Position numbers and translations under genes: made by a program. 64,000 nucleotides of DNA from positions 3,957 to 67,956 of the forward strand of contig JBASEY010000049.1 of assembly GCA_049652745.1 (NCBI GenBank), in the 5' to 3' direction. Below are positions 17,460 through 27,017 of this stretch, one piece after another; within the stretch, counting starts at the first letter, position 1, and each line of letters opens with the position of its first letter. This DNA is from JBASEY01 sp049652745. GTDB lineage: Bacteria > CSSED10-310. The notes under the pieces were generated by a model, which worked only from the letters and a program-made list of their open reading frames with translations, did no database searches and had not been told where the DNA came from.

Positions 17460-19751
17460 ATGGAAATTCCTCCTAATATAGAAGAAATCTTGTCGGGATT
17501 CGATGCAGCCAGGCCTGTCGGTCAAGGTGGGATGGCATCGGTCGTGTTGTATGAAAATCGTTTAACAGGTGAACAGTTAGCGGTTAAAATGCTACATACA
17601 CATGTGCTCAACGACAAAAGTTCAATAGAGAGATTCTTCCACGAAGTTCAAGCCAGTATCAGGCTGGACCATAAAAATATCGTCAATGTGTTGGGATACG
17701 GGACATTGATGGGAGCCCCCGCGATGGTTATGGAATATGTCGATGGGGGAGACCTGAAAAATTTGATGCAGCAAACGGAACGCCTGCCTGTTATCGTCGC
17801 GGCTTATATTGCCTTCCAGCTTTTCAAAGGGCTGGATTATTCCCATCGACTCGGGATCATTCACCGGGATATCAAGCCTTCGAACATTCTTATCGACAAA
17901 TCCGGAAAAATAAAATTGACGGATTTCGGAATATCGAGAGTCAGCGATTTAACACGGCTCACGGTGTCCGGTGATGTCATTGGAACACCGGCTTACATGT
18001 CGCCTGAACAGGCTCAAGGCAAAAAGCTGGATGAGAGATCGGACATTTTTTCCGCCGGTGTCTTGTTATATGAAATGCTGACCAATTCAAATCCTTTTCT
18101 GGCGGAAAGCACCTCAGTCACGCTGTTAAATATCATCCGCTGCAACCCGGCTCCAATTTTCGAACTGAATCCAACGGTTCCCTATAAAATGGAAGTGATT
18201 TTGGATCGGCTTTTAGCTCGAGAATCTCAGGATCGTATTCAAAGTGCGGCGGAATGTGCAGATTTGATGCTCGAGATTATGCAGGAGCTTCAGCCGGAAA
18301 AACAATTTTCAACGGAAGAATTCGTTGTTTTTCTACGTGATCCTGAAGAGTTTACTCGAAAATCTCAAGTTGAAGAATCCATGAAATACCTTGAGAAAGG
18401 CAAGGTTTTACTTTCGCAAGAACAGGCTAGTCCGGAAAAGGCGGCAGTGGAATTTTATCGAAGTCTGTTTATGTACCCTGGAAACACGGATGCCCGGCAG
18501 TACTTGACGTCATTGACGAAATCGTTGCCCGGTGGCGATGGAGGGCCTTCCGACAAGCTTCTTGAGTTGGAGCATCTTGTACAAACAGACCCAAACAATG
18601 TGGCGATGTTGTTACAGGTGATCAAACGGTCGCGAGCAGAAGGTGATTTTATCAAAGCCATCACCTATTCAAAAAGGCTGGCTCGGTTAAGGCCAAAGGA
18701 TGTATACATTTTAGGCCAAATAGAAACCTTGCTTCCGGAAGACCATGTAACGGCATTGATGACATCAGTGGGAAAGAAAACGAGTATTTCGTCGGACACG
18801 GTTTCGTCGCCAAGGGTTCCAGCCGAGAAAGCGGCGACAGCTTCTCAATCGACCTCTTTACCGGCTTCAAAAGTCAAACGTGTCGGCCCAGTCTCCGCCA
18901 GACCTGTTAGAGATAAGGGTCCGGTGGGTTTCAATAAAATGGCTTTGTTGGTGTTGCTGACCTGTGCGGTATTTATTGGTTTGGCTATCTTTTTCGGTAA
19001 ACAAGTGAAAAAAACGTCCGACGAGGTTGGCAAAGAAATATCCGAGATTTTCAGTAGTTTCGATCATCAGTTTTCAAATACTGCTGGAAGCGGTGTCCAG
19101 ATAGGGGAGGAAGTCAGTGGTCGAGAAAAAGAGCTTCTCTATCGTGCCAGGGACGCTTATAGAACCGGAAATCGGCCGGAGGCCATTCGATATTATGAGG
19201 ATTATTTGCGCGAATTCCCCCATAAACCTGAAGCCATTCACATGCGTATTCAATTGGCTCGACTACTGAAGCTTGAAGGAGATTTAGACGGATCGTTACG
19301 AATTTTGGATGAACAAATTCAGCAAGGAGATCGCGTGACGGTCGCTTTGACTCGACTCGAGAAAATTCGAACGCTGCAAGAAACGGGTCATGATGAAGAG
19401 GCTCGATGGGAATGCACTTACCTTGAACCCAATTACAAGTCATTACCCAATCCGGACCTTCAGATTGAATTTTTGAGTGTCTATGCAGGGCTGCTCAAGG
19501 CCAGAGGGGATTTGAATGACGCTGTTCGTTTGTATGATCTGATAATCCGCTTTTATGCCGATAAAGAGAAAGTGTTGGAGGCACGTTTGTTAAAAGCGGA
19601 TGCATTGATCAGCCTTGGTGATGAGCTGGCAGCGCAGCGTGAGTTGTGGGTGGTGCGTGATCAGAGTCGTCCTGGTTCCTTGATGTATTCAACCGCGGTG
19701 GAAAAACTGGGATCACTGGCTCAGGGCGACCCAATGTCGACCAATTATTAA
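17460..19751 (+). CDS. Membrane Ser/Thr protein kinase with TPR repeats
   Basis: A 763-residue Hanks-type kinase. The kinase domain covers about 15-275: the Gly-rich loop VGQGGMASV (20-28), catalytic Lys43, HRDIKPSN (about 135), DFGIS (about 154) and the GTPAYMSPEQ activation segment (about 178). A first helical-repeat region (about 300-420) and a Ser/Pro-rich linker follow, then one membrane helix (about 493-512) and an external tetratricopeptide array (about 555-750). The layout is an inside kinase and an outside sensor or docking array. The gene is divergent from ftsB. Phosphothreonine readers such as the FHA protein at 5065-6072 are candidate partners, which is inference. Confidence 0.9.
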   Translation: MEIPPNIEEILSGFDAARPVGQGGMASVVLYENRLTGEQLAVKMLHTHVLNDKSSIERFFHEVQASIRLDHKNIVNVLGYGTLMGAPAMVMEYVDGGDLKNLMQQTERLPVIVAAYIAFQLFKGLDYSHRLGIIHRDIKPSNILIDKSGKIKLTDFGISRVSDLTRLTVSGDVIGTPAYMSPEQAQGKKLDERSDIFSAGVLLYEMLTNSNPFLAESTSVTLLNIIRCNPAPIFELNPTVPYKMEVILDRLLARESQDRIQSAAECADLMLEIMQELQPEKQFSTEEFVVFLRDPEEFTRKSQVEESMKYLEKGKVLLSQEQASPEKAAVEFYRSLFMYPGNTDARQYLTSLTKSLPGGDGGPSDKLLELEHLVQTDPNNVAMLLQVIKRSRAEGDFIKAITYSKRLARLRPKDVYILGQIETLLPEDHVTALMTSVGKKTSISSDTVSSPRVPAEKAATASQSTSLPASKVKRVGPVSARPVRDKGPVGFNKMALLVLLTCAVFIGLAIFFGKQVKKTSDEVGKEISEIFSSFDHQFSNTAGSGVQIGEEVSGREKELLYRARDAYRTGNRPEAIRYYEDYLREFPHKPEAIHMRIQLARLLKLEGDLDGSLRILDEQIQQGDRVTVALTRLEKIRTLQETGHDEEARWECTYLEPNYKSLPNPDLQIEFLSVYAGLLKARGDLNDAVRLYDLIIRFYADKEKVLEARLLKADALISLGDELAAQRELWVVRDQSRPGSLMYSTAVEKLGSLAQGDPMSTNY

Positions 19752-19781
19752 AATCGTAATCAATAATTGTGCCGAAAATTT

Positions 19782-20396
19782 TTAAGAAAACAGACGGGCG
19801 AAAAAGCCTTGTTTTTTTGCCGGTTCCAAAAGAGGATCCTCTTCCAAACGTCTTTCGATACGTCTGATACGGTCTTCATATTTATCGGCTGAGCGAAGGA
19901 AAATATCGACTTTTTCGAGGTCTACTTCCAATTTGTTTAGGCGAATAGCCAGGTTTTCGATTTGCTTGACAAGGGGTTCAGAAGCATCGATATTTCGGGC
20001 AGATGATTTTCCAGTCAGTAAGTTTTCCAATGTTGCAAGGCGTGTTGACAGAGCTTCAATTTTTTTGGAGCTGACAGAATCCTGTTGCCTATCAGGTGCG
20101 CTCTTTGTCGTAGATGATAGGCCGGCTCCGTCTAAAGCGGCTTGGTCAAAGTGATGATCGGCTGATAGCTCGCCAACAGTATCTTGTAACCGGTCGGATA
20201 ACTGAAAATCCGGTTCAAGCCCGGCGTCAATGCTTTCGACCACATCGGATCGCTTCAATAAAACTGTCGCCTGCCGGTCGGTTCCAATATCCAAAGCTTT
20301 CAGTTTTTTGTATTCCGTCCAGCATTCTTTGGAACAAAAGTTATTCGTGGCGGTCTTCGGCAATTCTTTTGCACAGTACAGACAACGACGGCTCAT
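19782..20396 (-). CDS. Zinc-ribbon protein with coiled-coil tail, unknown
   Basis: A 204-residue protein that I do not recognise. The first 35 residues form a small zinc ribbon (CLYC at 5-8, then CSKEC at 21-25), similar in style to short treble-clef fingers. The middle is polar and low in order. Residues 108-185 are predicted coiled coil (IEALSTRLATLENLL and a later helix), ending in a basic-aromatic tail. No membrane segment is seen. It is convergent with the kinase gene, ending 30 bases beyond it. A structural or adaptor role is possible, but no function can be assigned. Confidence 0.7.
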   Translation of the reverse strand: MSRRCLYCAKELPKTATNNFCSKECWTEYKKLKALDIGTDRQATVLLKRSDVVESIDAGLEPDFQLSDRLQDTVGELSADHHFDQAALDGAGLSSTTKSAPDRQQDSVSSKKIEALSTRLATLENLLTGKSSARNIDASEPLVKQIENLAIRLNKLEVDLEKVDIFLRSADKYEDRIRRIERRLEEDPLLEPAKKQGFFARLFS

Positions 20397-20739
20397 TATT
20401 TTACCCTCTTTTCACATCTTTTGAAAAACTCATTCTGCAAGTGTAGCACTTTCGTATGTGTTTTGTCAACTGTTGAGGCCGCGAAGTTTTCAGTCGCTTT
20501 TAATGTTTTGTTTGAACGGGCTGGCATGGTTCCATACCGACTCGAATCATTTTTACGCTCGGGCCACGGTAAACTGTTGCGGATGAGTGTTTAAGCTGCT
20601 CAAACTGCTAATTTTCCAAAGAGTTATGTGTTCTGTTGACAGCAAATTGAGCTAGTGAGATGTGTTGGTTGCTATTTTTTATAATGGTGCTATATATTTA
20701 CTTTTGAGAAGGTTGTGTAATCATGGGAAAGGAGCAAAT
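20397..20739. other. Intergenic region, 343 bases, no gene seen
   Basis: Separates the divergent zinc-ribbon gene and the lipocalin-like gene. No open frame on either strand has a ribosome-binding site, and I found no tRNA or tRNA-Sec cloverleaf. A TATAAT at 20680-20685 is a possible -10 element for the rightward genes, but the expected -35 position is not TTGACA-like. A TTGACA at 20636-20641 lies 38 bases from it, which is too far. The rest is AT-rich without clear repeats. Confidence 0.5.
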
Positions 20740-21090
20740 ATGTCGAATAAGGGTATTGATGGATCAATCCTGAACGGCACCTGGAAATTGGAATATTTTG
20801 AGACTCCTGAAGGAGTTCGTTTTACGCATTTTTCAGACATTCTTCTATTTGCATACCCATATTATTCGGATTTTCACGCTGAATTCGGCCTGACCAACCT
20901 TACTTTCAGTCATGTCGGCATGGTTAAAGTGTCGGGCAACAATATTACGTTTCAAGTTCAACTCAGCACGGAACCCAGTTATATCAACCTGACGGCGGTC
21001 GGTACGTATTCAATTGGTGACGGATTTCTGGAAATCATCATGGAACGCGGTAATACGCCCGGGAAATGGGCATATCGAAAGCTGACTTGA
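20740..21090 (+). CDS. Small lipocalin-like domain protein, unknown
   Basis: A 116-residue protein, probably cytoplasmic, with no signal peptide from this start. The pattern GTWKLEYFETPEG near the N-terminus, then alternating beta strands ending WAYRKL, recalls the small beta-barrel 'lipocalin-like' families that begin with a G-T-W motif. That is a resemblance only. The ATG at 20740 has GGAG seven bases upstream; an upstream in-frame methionine at 20662 has none. It ends nine bases before selB, so the two may be co-transcribed. Confidence 0.6.
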   Translation: MSNKGIDGSILNGTWKLEYFETPEGVRFTHFSDILLFAYPYYSDFHAEFGLTNLTFSHVGMVKVSGNNITFQVQLSTEPSYINLTAVGTYSIGDGFLEIIMERGNTPGKWAYRKLT

Positions 21091-21098
21091 TCAGCGTC

Positions 21099-23018
21099 AT
21101 GTCGAAACATATCGTATTAGGTACTGCAGGTCATATCGATCATGGCAAGACGAGCCTGATCCATGCTTTATCGGGAGTTCGAACGGATCGGCTTCCCGAA
21201 GAGATAAAACGCGGCATAACCATTGAATTGGGGTTTGCTCAAATTGAGCTGCCCGGTGGGCTACAGGTTTCGATCGTCGATGTTCCAGGACATGAAAAAT
21301 TTGTTCATCATATGGTTGCCGGTGTCAGTGGAATGGACTTGGTCGTGCTTGTCATCGCAGCAGATGAAGGAATTATGCCGCAAACCCGGGAGCATCTTGC
21401 AATTTGTAGGTTGTTAGGTGTTCATCACGGTCTGGTAGCGTTGACCAAAATAGATATGGTCGACGATGATTGGCTTCAGCTTGTACAGGAAGACATCCGA
21501 GATCAATTGAACGGCACCTTTCTTGAAAATGCTCCTATCATACCTGTTTCTTCGCAGTCAGGGATCGGTTTGGATAGTCTTCGTCAGGCATTGGCAGATT
21601 TAGCTCAAGTTGTTGAGCCTAGGAACACTGAAGGGATATTTCGTCTGCCGGTTGATCGAGTGTTTACCATCCGGGGGTTTGGAACCGTGGTTACAGGAAC
21701 GGTCACCGGTGGAAATTTATTGGTTGGCGAGACGGTAGATATCATCCCAGGCGGGCAGTCATCCAGAATCAGGGGATTTCAGGTTCATAGCGAAAAAGTT
21801 GACCGAATAGTTGCGGGTCAGAGAGCCGCAGTAAACCTTCAGAACATAGACAAAGATTTGATTCATCGAGGTATGGTACTGGTTAGATCGGGTACTGTGC
21901 CGGAAACGATGAAGATCGATGCTGAGTGTACAGTTTTAAAAAGTATGGCAAAGCCATTGAAAAACAGGAGTCTTTTACGATTTCATTCGGGAACGGTGGA
22001 AATTATTTGTAGAGTTGTCTTGATGGATAGAGATGTTCTAAACCCCGGCGAAACGGCTTTTGTTCAATTTCGTCTGACAGAACGGGCAGCGGTCTTGCCG
22101 GATGATAGATTTGTCATTCGATCCTATTCACCGGTGATTACTGTCGGCGGAGGTAGGGTTTTGGATATCGAACCTTTCAAACACAAACGTCTGGCGCCTG
22201 TAACAATCAAGCATTTCAATCAACTGGCCTCACCTGATCCCCTGGAAAAATTACGTGCGATTCTTGAAATGGCGGGCGCGTTTGGAATAGCGGAAAGCGT
22301 ACTTCAATATAAATTTCCCAATCCTGATATAATAAAAAGCGATCTGGCGGCCATAGCCGTTTCAGAATCTTTGGCGATAAAAATCGGCAGTTCGCCGGCT
22401 TATCTGGTTGCTCCCGGCAACTGGAAACTGTTTAAACAAAACCTGATAAAAACAGTAAATGATATCCATAAAAAGAACCCGCTTCGACCCGGCATCAGTC
22501 GGGAAGAGCTTCGAACCACGCTGAAATCTCAACCGCCGGAAATTGTCTTTAACACCGCTGTCGACCACCTGATCGATGAAAAAATGCTGATCGATGAAAA
22601 CAGGCTGTTAAAGAGTTCCGATTTCGAACTCTCGCTAAACCAAGCACAGAAAGCGATTGTGTCGGATATGACGGCCTTGGTTGACCAAGCAGGATTTGAA
22701 GGAATAACTCAAAAAGAGATTATGGAGAAGCTGGATTTGAACCCTAAAGATATGAAACTTCTCTTCCAGCATCTGATCGACAATCGTATTCTTCAGCGTT
22801 TGCCGGGAGGATTATATATGGGAACAGCATCGATCGAAAAAATCGCGGCGGCGTTGAAGGAATTGTTTGGGTCCAAGGATACTCTGACTGTGGGTGAATT
22901 TCGCGACGCATTGAATATATCCAGAAAACAGGCGGTTCCTCTTTTGGAATATTTCGACAGTATTGGTGTTACGTTGCGTAAAGGCGATGTCAGGGTTTTA
23001 CGTCGTTCGGTTAATTAA
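21099..23018 (+). CDS. selB: Selenocysteine-specific elongation factor SelB
   Basis: Delivers Sec-tRNA(Sec) to UGA codons with a SECIS element. It has 640 residues. The EF-Tu-like GTPase domain has GHIDHGKT (11-18), DVPGHEKF (about 58) and LTKIDMVD (about 112). Beta-barrel domains with TIRGFGTVVTGTV follow, then a winged-helix C-terminus (about 380-640) that binds SECIS RNA, which separates it from EF-Tu. The ATG at 21099 begins at the canonical SelB N-terminus, and the earlier in-frame ATG at 21066 adds nothing conserved. No selA, selC, selD or in-frame-TGA selenoprotein gene is recognisable in the window. Confidence 0.92.
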   Translation: MSKHIVLGTAGHIDHGKTSLIHALSGVRTDRLPEEIKRGITIELGFAQIELPGGLQVSIVDVPGHEKFVHHMVAGVSGMDLVVLVIAADEGIMPQTREHLAICRLLGVHHGLVALTKIDMVDDDWLQLVQEDIRDQLNGTFLENAPIIPVSSQSGIGLDSLRQALADLAQVVEPRNTEGIFRLPVDRVFTIRGFGTVVTGTVTGGNLLVGETVDIIPGGQSSRIRGFQVHSEKVDRIVAGQRAAVNLQNIDKDLIHRGMVLVRSGTVPETMKIDAECTVLKSMAKPLKNRSLLRFHSGTVEIICRVVLMDRDVLNPGETAFVQFRLTERAAVLPDDRFVIRSYSPVITVGGGRVLDIEPFKHKRLAPVTIKHFNQLASPDPLEKLRAILEMAGAFGIAESVLQYKFPNPDIIKSDLAAIAVSESLAIKIGSSPAYLVAPGNWKLFKQNLIKTVNDIHKKNPLRPGISREELRTTLKSQPPEIVFNTAVDHLIDEKMLIDENRLLKSSDFELSLNQAQKAIVSDMTALVDQAGFEGITQKEIMEKLDLNPKDMKLLFQHLIDNRILQRLPGGLYMGTASIEKIAAALKELFGSKDTLTVGEFRDALNISRKQAVPLLEYFDSIGVTLRKGDVRVLRRSVN

Positions 23019-23794
23019 TCAATTGATGTTTCAAGTATTTTCAATGTCTTTGGAATGGTATCCAGATGATGGGCAAAGATCTCGCGCACGAGTCTGAGAG
23101 CAGTTGAACTGAATTTTTTCATATCCTTGATTTCATCTGGTTTGATGATTTTTCCCGCGGCTGCCGATTCAACAATCCACAGTATATCCGCTGACACAAT
23201 CCATTCTTTTTGCTTTTGATCGGCACCGGCGCAATTGGTACAAATGACCCCACCGTCAGCCGGAATACAGTAAGCGCTTTTATTGAAGGCTCTTTCCCGA
23301 TTGCAGTTGGCGCAGTGCGACCAATTGATGCCGTAACCGGACAGAACAAAAAATCGGAAACAAAAACAGAGGCTGAAATAGACGGCGTTACCTGGATTTC
23401 GGTCGATCTTATCAAGGGCGGCGGTTGCCGTCGCATATAGATCAAGGTTTGGATTCTCGGGTTCACAATATCTATCCAGACACTCCAAGATCAAAAAAGC
23501 AGCATTCAGCGCCGTCAGGTGCCCGAGAAGCACTTTAGGCCTTGTGATAACGTCGGCATGGTTGAATCTGAACAGTGAGCTTTTCGATGATCTGAATATT
23601 TCGGCTTCGATTTGATGAAAAGGCTCGAATCGACCCCGCCAGGCGCTTTTGGCTCGCAAAGAACCACGGGCCGTCACACGTATTTTCCCCAGTTGTTCGG
23701 TGTAAACCGTTATGATCTGGTCGGTCTCACCAAGGGGTGATCGGCGTAAAACCAGTCCGTGAATCCCGATTATTTTTGTAGGGGCAGTCGACAT
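23015..23794 (-). CDS. recO: DNA repair protein RecO
   Basis: Works with RecF and RecR to load RecA at gapped DNA. It has 259 residues. The OB-fold N-terminus starts GLVLRRSPLGETDQIITVYT, then GKIRVTARGSLRAKS. A central helical domain follows. The Zn ribbon has CANC (about 183) and CTNC (about 205). A CAGGAGC ribosome-binding site precedes the ATG. It overlaps the selB end tail to tail by four bases. Confidence 0.9.
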   Translation of the reverse strand: MSTAPTKIIGIHGLVLRRSPLGETDQIITVYTEQLGKIRVTARGSLRAKSAWRGRFEPFHQIEAEIFRSSKSSLFRFNHADVITRPKVLLGHLTALNAAFLILECLDRYCEPENPNLDLYATATAALDKIDRNPGNAVYFSLCFCFRFFVLSGYGINWSHCANCNRERAFNKSAYCIPADGGVICTNCAGADQKQKEWIVSADILWIVESAAAGKIIKPDEIKDMKKFSSTALRLVREIFAHHLDTIPKTLKILETSID

Positions 23795-23930
23795 GATAAA
23801 GCTCCTGTTTATACCAAACAGTACGAAAAACTTATATCACCTGATGGCCGACAATACAAAAGCGGCATCCAAACCAATTTGACAAAAATGGATAAAATGA
23901 GTTATAAATGCAACGTTGGAGGCGTTTGAG

Positions 23931-24248
23931 ATGTTGTCGATTTATAAAACAGCAATTATTCTCTTGATGATCGCATTTGCCCTTTGGATATACGAGAACG
24001 AATTTGAAAAAGACCTTTTTGTGCCCTATATCGACACCGTTTTTGGGATTGCAGGAGGTCTTTTACTGGCGTTTGCGATAGTGGGCACAGTTGTTAGCAG
24101 CCTTGTTGGAAAGACGGAAAAATGGCAACGAAAAAGACGCTGCATTCGATGTGGCGTCAAAATCCCTAAAAACGAATTGTACTGCCCTGCACATAAAATA
24201 GAAGCAGCCGACGAATTTTTACGAGGAAAAAGCCCTGAAAATAACTAA
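23931..24248 (+). CDS. Small membrane protein with zinc ribbon, unknown
   Basis: A 105-residue protein that I do not recognise. Two hydrophobic helices (about 5-22 and 32-58, AGGLLLAFAIVGTVV) are followed by a cytoplasmic-style zinc ribbon with CIRCG and C-x2-H style ligands (RRCIRCGVKIPKNELYCPAH). I chose the ATG at 23931 with GGAGG eight bases upstream rather than the TTG five codons earlier. It lies alone between recO (divergent) and the lipoprotein gene at 24400 (convergent). Confidence 0.65.
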   Translation: MLSIYKTAIILLMIAFALWIYENEFEKDLFVPYIDTVFGIAGGLLLAFAIVGTVVSSLVGKTEKWQRKRRCIRCGVKIPKNELYCPAHKIEAADEFLRGKSPENN

Positions 24249-24279
24249 GCCTTGAATGATTGAAATTTTTGTATTCGTT

Positions 24280-24294
24280 CAGGCAAAATGCCTG
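24280..24294. other. Short perfect hairpin between convergent genes
   Basis: CAGGCA-AAA-TGCCTG forms a perfect six-pair stem with a three-base loop in the gap between two convergent genes. No T-run follows on either strand, so calling it an intrinsic terminator is not justified; a transcript-end structure is possible. Confidence 0.3.
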
Positions 24295-24399
24295 CTAAAT
24301 CTTATGCGGCTCTTTAATTTAAAGTTAAAAAACAATCTAATGGGGTAGGTGATTGAATCTATCTTTATCGCATAGCTCGATGGTTTCGACAAATATACC

Positions 24400-24750
24400 T
24401 TATCGTTCGGACTGGCTATACATGCCGGATTCTTCCAGATAAATCTTGAAAACTTCGCCATCGTACAACGTAAAATAAGTAGGCCCCCAAAACAGCGTAC
24501 CATCTCGGCATACGCTGTAATATTCATTGCGGCCGTCGAGATAACGGGAATAGACATAGAAAGTAGAAAACGGATTGACGGAGCCGACATATTCGCCGTT
24601 TATATAATTATCCACTAAATAATCAGTTCTATTGATATAAACAATAGTTTCTTCGGCGTTATAATGATCCGGACTGTCATCGATCCAGATACATCCGCCG
24701 AGAGATGTGATAATTAAAACCATCACTGAAATCGTTAATGCTCTGTTCAT
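24400..24750 (-). CDS. Small lipoprotein, unknown
   Basis: A 116-residue protein starting with a basic residue and a hydrophobic stretch (LTISVMVLIITSLGGC), where the lipobox SLGGC ends at a cysteine near residue 19. This is a standard lipid-attachment signal. The mature part is Tyr-rich, with NRTDYLVDNYINGEYVGSV reading like a small beta-structured envelope domain. A GGAGGAG site just before the ATG at 24750 fixes the start; a longer in-frame reading from 24819 lacks one. No family is recognised. Confidence 0.7.
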   Translation of the reverse strand: MNRALTISVMVLIITSLGGCIWIDDSPDHYNAEETIVYINRTDYLVDNYINGEYVGSVNPFSTFYVYSRYLDGRNEYYSVCRDGTLFWGPTYFTLYDGEVFKIYLEESGMYSQSER

Positions 24751-24906
24751 TGTCTCCTCCTGTCGCTGACTGATTTGTGCTGAACTGTCCCGATAAAGTT
24801 CCGCCGATTTCAACAACACATTTAAGCAAGTTCAATGCCAATAAGTTGTAATCCTTTTCAAACCCATTAAAATACTCGAGAGCGATAGCATGTCGCAACA
24901 CGATCA

Positions 24907-25962
24907 ATGGAGAAACCAAATTTTATGTCATCTGTCAATGACACTATTCTGTCCTCAGCCAGAAACCGTTTTTATTCGCTTGTGTTGATCCTGGCGCTTT
25001 CGGCTTGCCTGTCACCTCGTCAATCCAAGACGCCGTCTGAGCTGTCGGACCGGCTGTTGAACCTGTTGATCCAGAATCAGCTTCCCCTTGGCACGCCGGA
25101 ATCCGCGTTGCGTGGTGAGGTCGAACGGTGTGGACAGTGGATACGGGCGCAGCTTCAGAAGAACCCGGGGGAAACGTTTCGGCTTGAATCGAATGACAAC
25201 AGGATTGTTGCTGTTAAAGGCAAAGGCTCGCGTTTGCTGGTTCCTGAGCTGTTTCAACATCTGGATCGATTGAACGCCTTTTTTCATTTGAACAGCGCTG
25301 TTCCCAGAAGCCTGTTTTCACCTGATTCAGTGCGGCAACTGGTTCTTCACAGCAGATCACGAGCTGCGATTGAAGATCTGATACAGCGTGATTATGAGGA
25401 GACCATCACCGAAATCGGTGGAATAGTGACGGTTCCGCAGGGGGCGGATTTTTTGGAGTTTCACCTGATCGATTCGGAGAATGCCCGTCTGGTGCGGCGA
25501 CTTCAAACGATATCCACGCCGAAGGCTTTTGCAAGGGACTTGAGTTTGCTGTTTCCTTCTCTACCGTTTTTACAGGTGCGGGCGCAAAGAACGATCGATA
25601 TTTTGACAACCGAAGCCGATCTTACCGACGATCAACAGAAAGAGGATACCATCGAGTCTTTCATGGATTTGCTGATTTATTATTCCAGGCACAGTTATAT
25701 TTTAGAGCAAGGCACGCAGTATGCCGCTGTGGCGGAAGCCGGCATATCCGGTGTTTATATGGGAGTCTTCCACATCCATCCACCCGGTAATCCCCCTTCT
25801 TTGGAGGACAAAGCCGGCAGCTTGTTGCGAAAGAACTTCGTGATCGTTCCGGAAGCCGATCATATCCAGATCCATTACCTGGACTTTTCCGCCGACCCGG
25901 CACAAGAACCGGAAGTCTTTCGGCTTGATTATCCAAAGCTCGACGTCGATCACCCTTTATAA
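24907..25962 (+). CDS. Lipoprotein with a JAMM-like H-x-H...S-x2-D motif, unknown
   Basis: A 351-residue protein. An N-terminal hydrophobic stretch ends LALSACLS, a lipobox-like site, after about 25 residues. The middle is helical and charged, without a match. Near the C-terminus is FHIHPPGNPPSLEDK (about 288-302), which reads like the JAMM/MPN+ metalloprotease core H-x-H-x(6-7)-S-x2-D, also found in RadC. Here six rather than seven residues separate the second His and the Ser, and the expected upstream catalytic Glu cannot be placed with confidence. It overlaps the convergent MBL gene by 13 bases. An ATG at 24925 is an alternative start. Confidence 0.6.
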   Translation: MEKPNFMSSVNDTILSSARNRFYSLVLILALSACLSPRQSKTPSELSDRLLNLLIQNQLPLGTPESALRGEVERCGQWIRAQLQKNPGETFRLESNDNRIVAVKGKGSRLLVPELFQHLDRLNAFFHLNSAVPRSLFSPDSVRQLVLHSRSRAAIEDLIQRDYEETITEIGGIVTVPQGADFLEFHLIDSENARLVRRLQTISTPKAFARDLSLLFPSLPFLQVRAQRTIDILTTEADLTDDQQKEDTIESFMDLLIYYSRHSYILEQGTQYAAVAEAGISGVYMGVFHIHPPGNPPSLEDKAGSLLRKNFVIVPEADHIQIHYLDFSADPAQEPEVFRLDYPKLDVDHPL

Positions 25963-27017
25963 TTACGATGGGAGTTTCTTCTAGGAGTCTGCGCCATTTC
26001 CGTTCTGGGAAAAATCGTTTTGGCTTCTCGCACAGCCTGGTACAGGTTTGGATGATAACGGCTGGAGATATGGAATAGAACCAGTCTGGCGGCATTTAAT
26101 TTTTTGGCGATTTGTGCTGCCTGGGTCGATGTCAGATGGTGATAGGTGGAGGCCAGGTGTGAATCGGTTTGCATAAAAGTGGATTCACATACGATCAGAT
26201 CGGCGTTCATCGCGACGGTTTTAAGTCGGTTCACCCAGGAGGCGGCATAGGCGGTATCGGTGATATAGACGATTTTTTTGCCTTTTTTAATCCTGACCAG
26301 TTTTTCGATCAGCCATTTTCGGTCATAGATTTTTTCGTCAATTTTTATTGGTTCAGAGCATTCAGCGCCATCCAGTTCAGGTAGATATTTCAGGAGATTT
26401 CCCACCCAAGGCCCGGGTTCCAACCCCAGCTTTTGCATGTGCTCTTTATCTATTCTGGCGGCGTCTTTTTCGATCAGCGCATAGGCATGGCATGGTGAGC
26501 CGCCATGTGGGACCGAGATCGCATACACTTGAAAGCGGGGTTCATCTACAATCGGGCCGGTATAGGGAGTTACCAGAGGTTTTATTTTTCGTTCGAAGCG
26601 GTGATTACACGCCAGTGTTTCCTGATATCGGTAACCGCGATGGTACGCGTTTATTTCCAGGATCAGCTCCTGTTCCGACGATTTGTCCCAGTCGTAGCCG
26701 GCCAATTTAGCGGCCAGTCGATCGACAATGCCTTTGGGCCCGTGAATATGCAGCGTTTTATTTTCGCCTAGAAGAGACCTGATGATGTGATCGAATCCGA
26801 TCAGATGATCGATATGGGCATGAGAAATGAACAGGTGTTTGAGCTTCAGGATGGTTTTGACTTTGCTTCTGACGCCGCAGTCGAACAGCACGGCCAGACC
26901 GTCGTTTTCGAAGTCCAGCAGCAAAAAGGGGTCTTGGGCCGCTCCCGCCACCTGCCATTTGAACGTCCACTTTGGATCGTTGTTTTCCTTGGCCGCCATC
27001 GGATGTGCTCGACTCAT
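25950..27017 (-). CDS. RNase Z-like metallo-beta-lactamase-fold hydrolase
   Basis: A 355-residue protein with the MBL zinc motif SHAHIDHL (about 65-70), FDCG before it, and later ISVPHGGSPCHAY, YITDTAY, VCESTF and FHISSRY, the order of RNase Z / ElaC metal ligands. RNase Z trims tRNA 3' ends, and close relatives cleave other phosphodiesters, so the family is clear and the substrate is inference. It overlaps the upstream SPASM gene as ATGA, so the two are co-translated. The 3' end overlaps the convergent lipoprotein gene. Confidence 0.8.
   Translation of the reverse strand: MSRAHPMAAKENNDPKWTFKWQVAGAAQDPFLLLDFENDGLAVLFDCGVRSKVKTILKLKHLFISHAHIDHLIGFDHIIRSLLGENKTLHIHGPKGIVDRLAAKLAGYDWDKSSEQELILEINAYHRGYRYQETLACNHRFERKIKPLVTPYTGPIVDEPRFQVYAISVPHGGSPCHAYALIEKDAARIDKEHMQKLGLEPGPWVGNLLKYLPELDGAECSEPIKIDEKIYDRKWLIEKLVRIKKGKKIVYITDTAYAASWVNRLKTVAMNADLIVCESTFMQTDSHLASTYHHLTSTQAAQIAKKLNAARLVLFHISSRYHPNLYQAVREAKTIFPRTEMAQTPRRNSHRNYKG

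Noticed and set aside
20397..20739. tRNA-Sec gene near selB
   Set aside because: No cloverleaf or long acceptor/T arm pairing could be folded in the gap.
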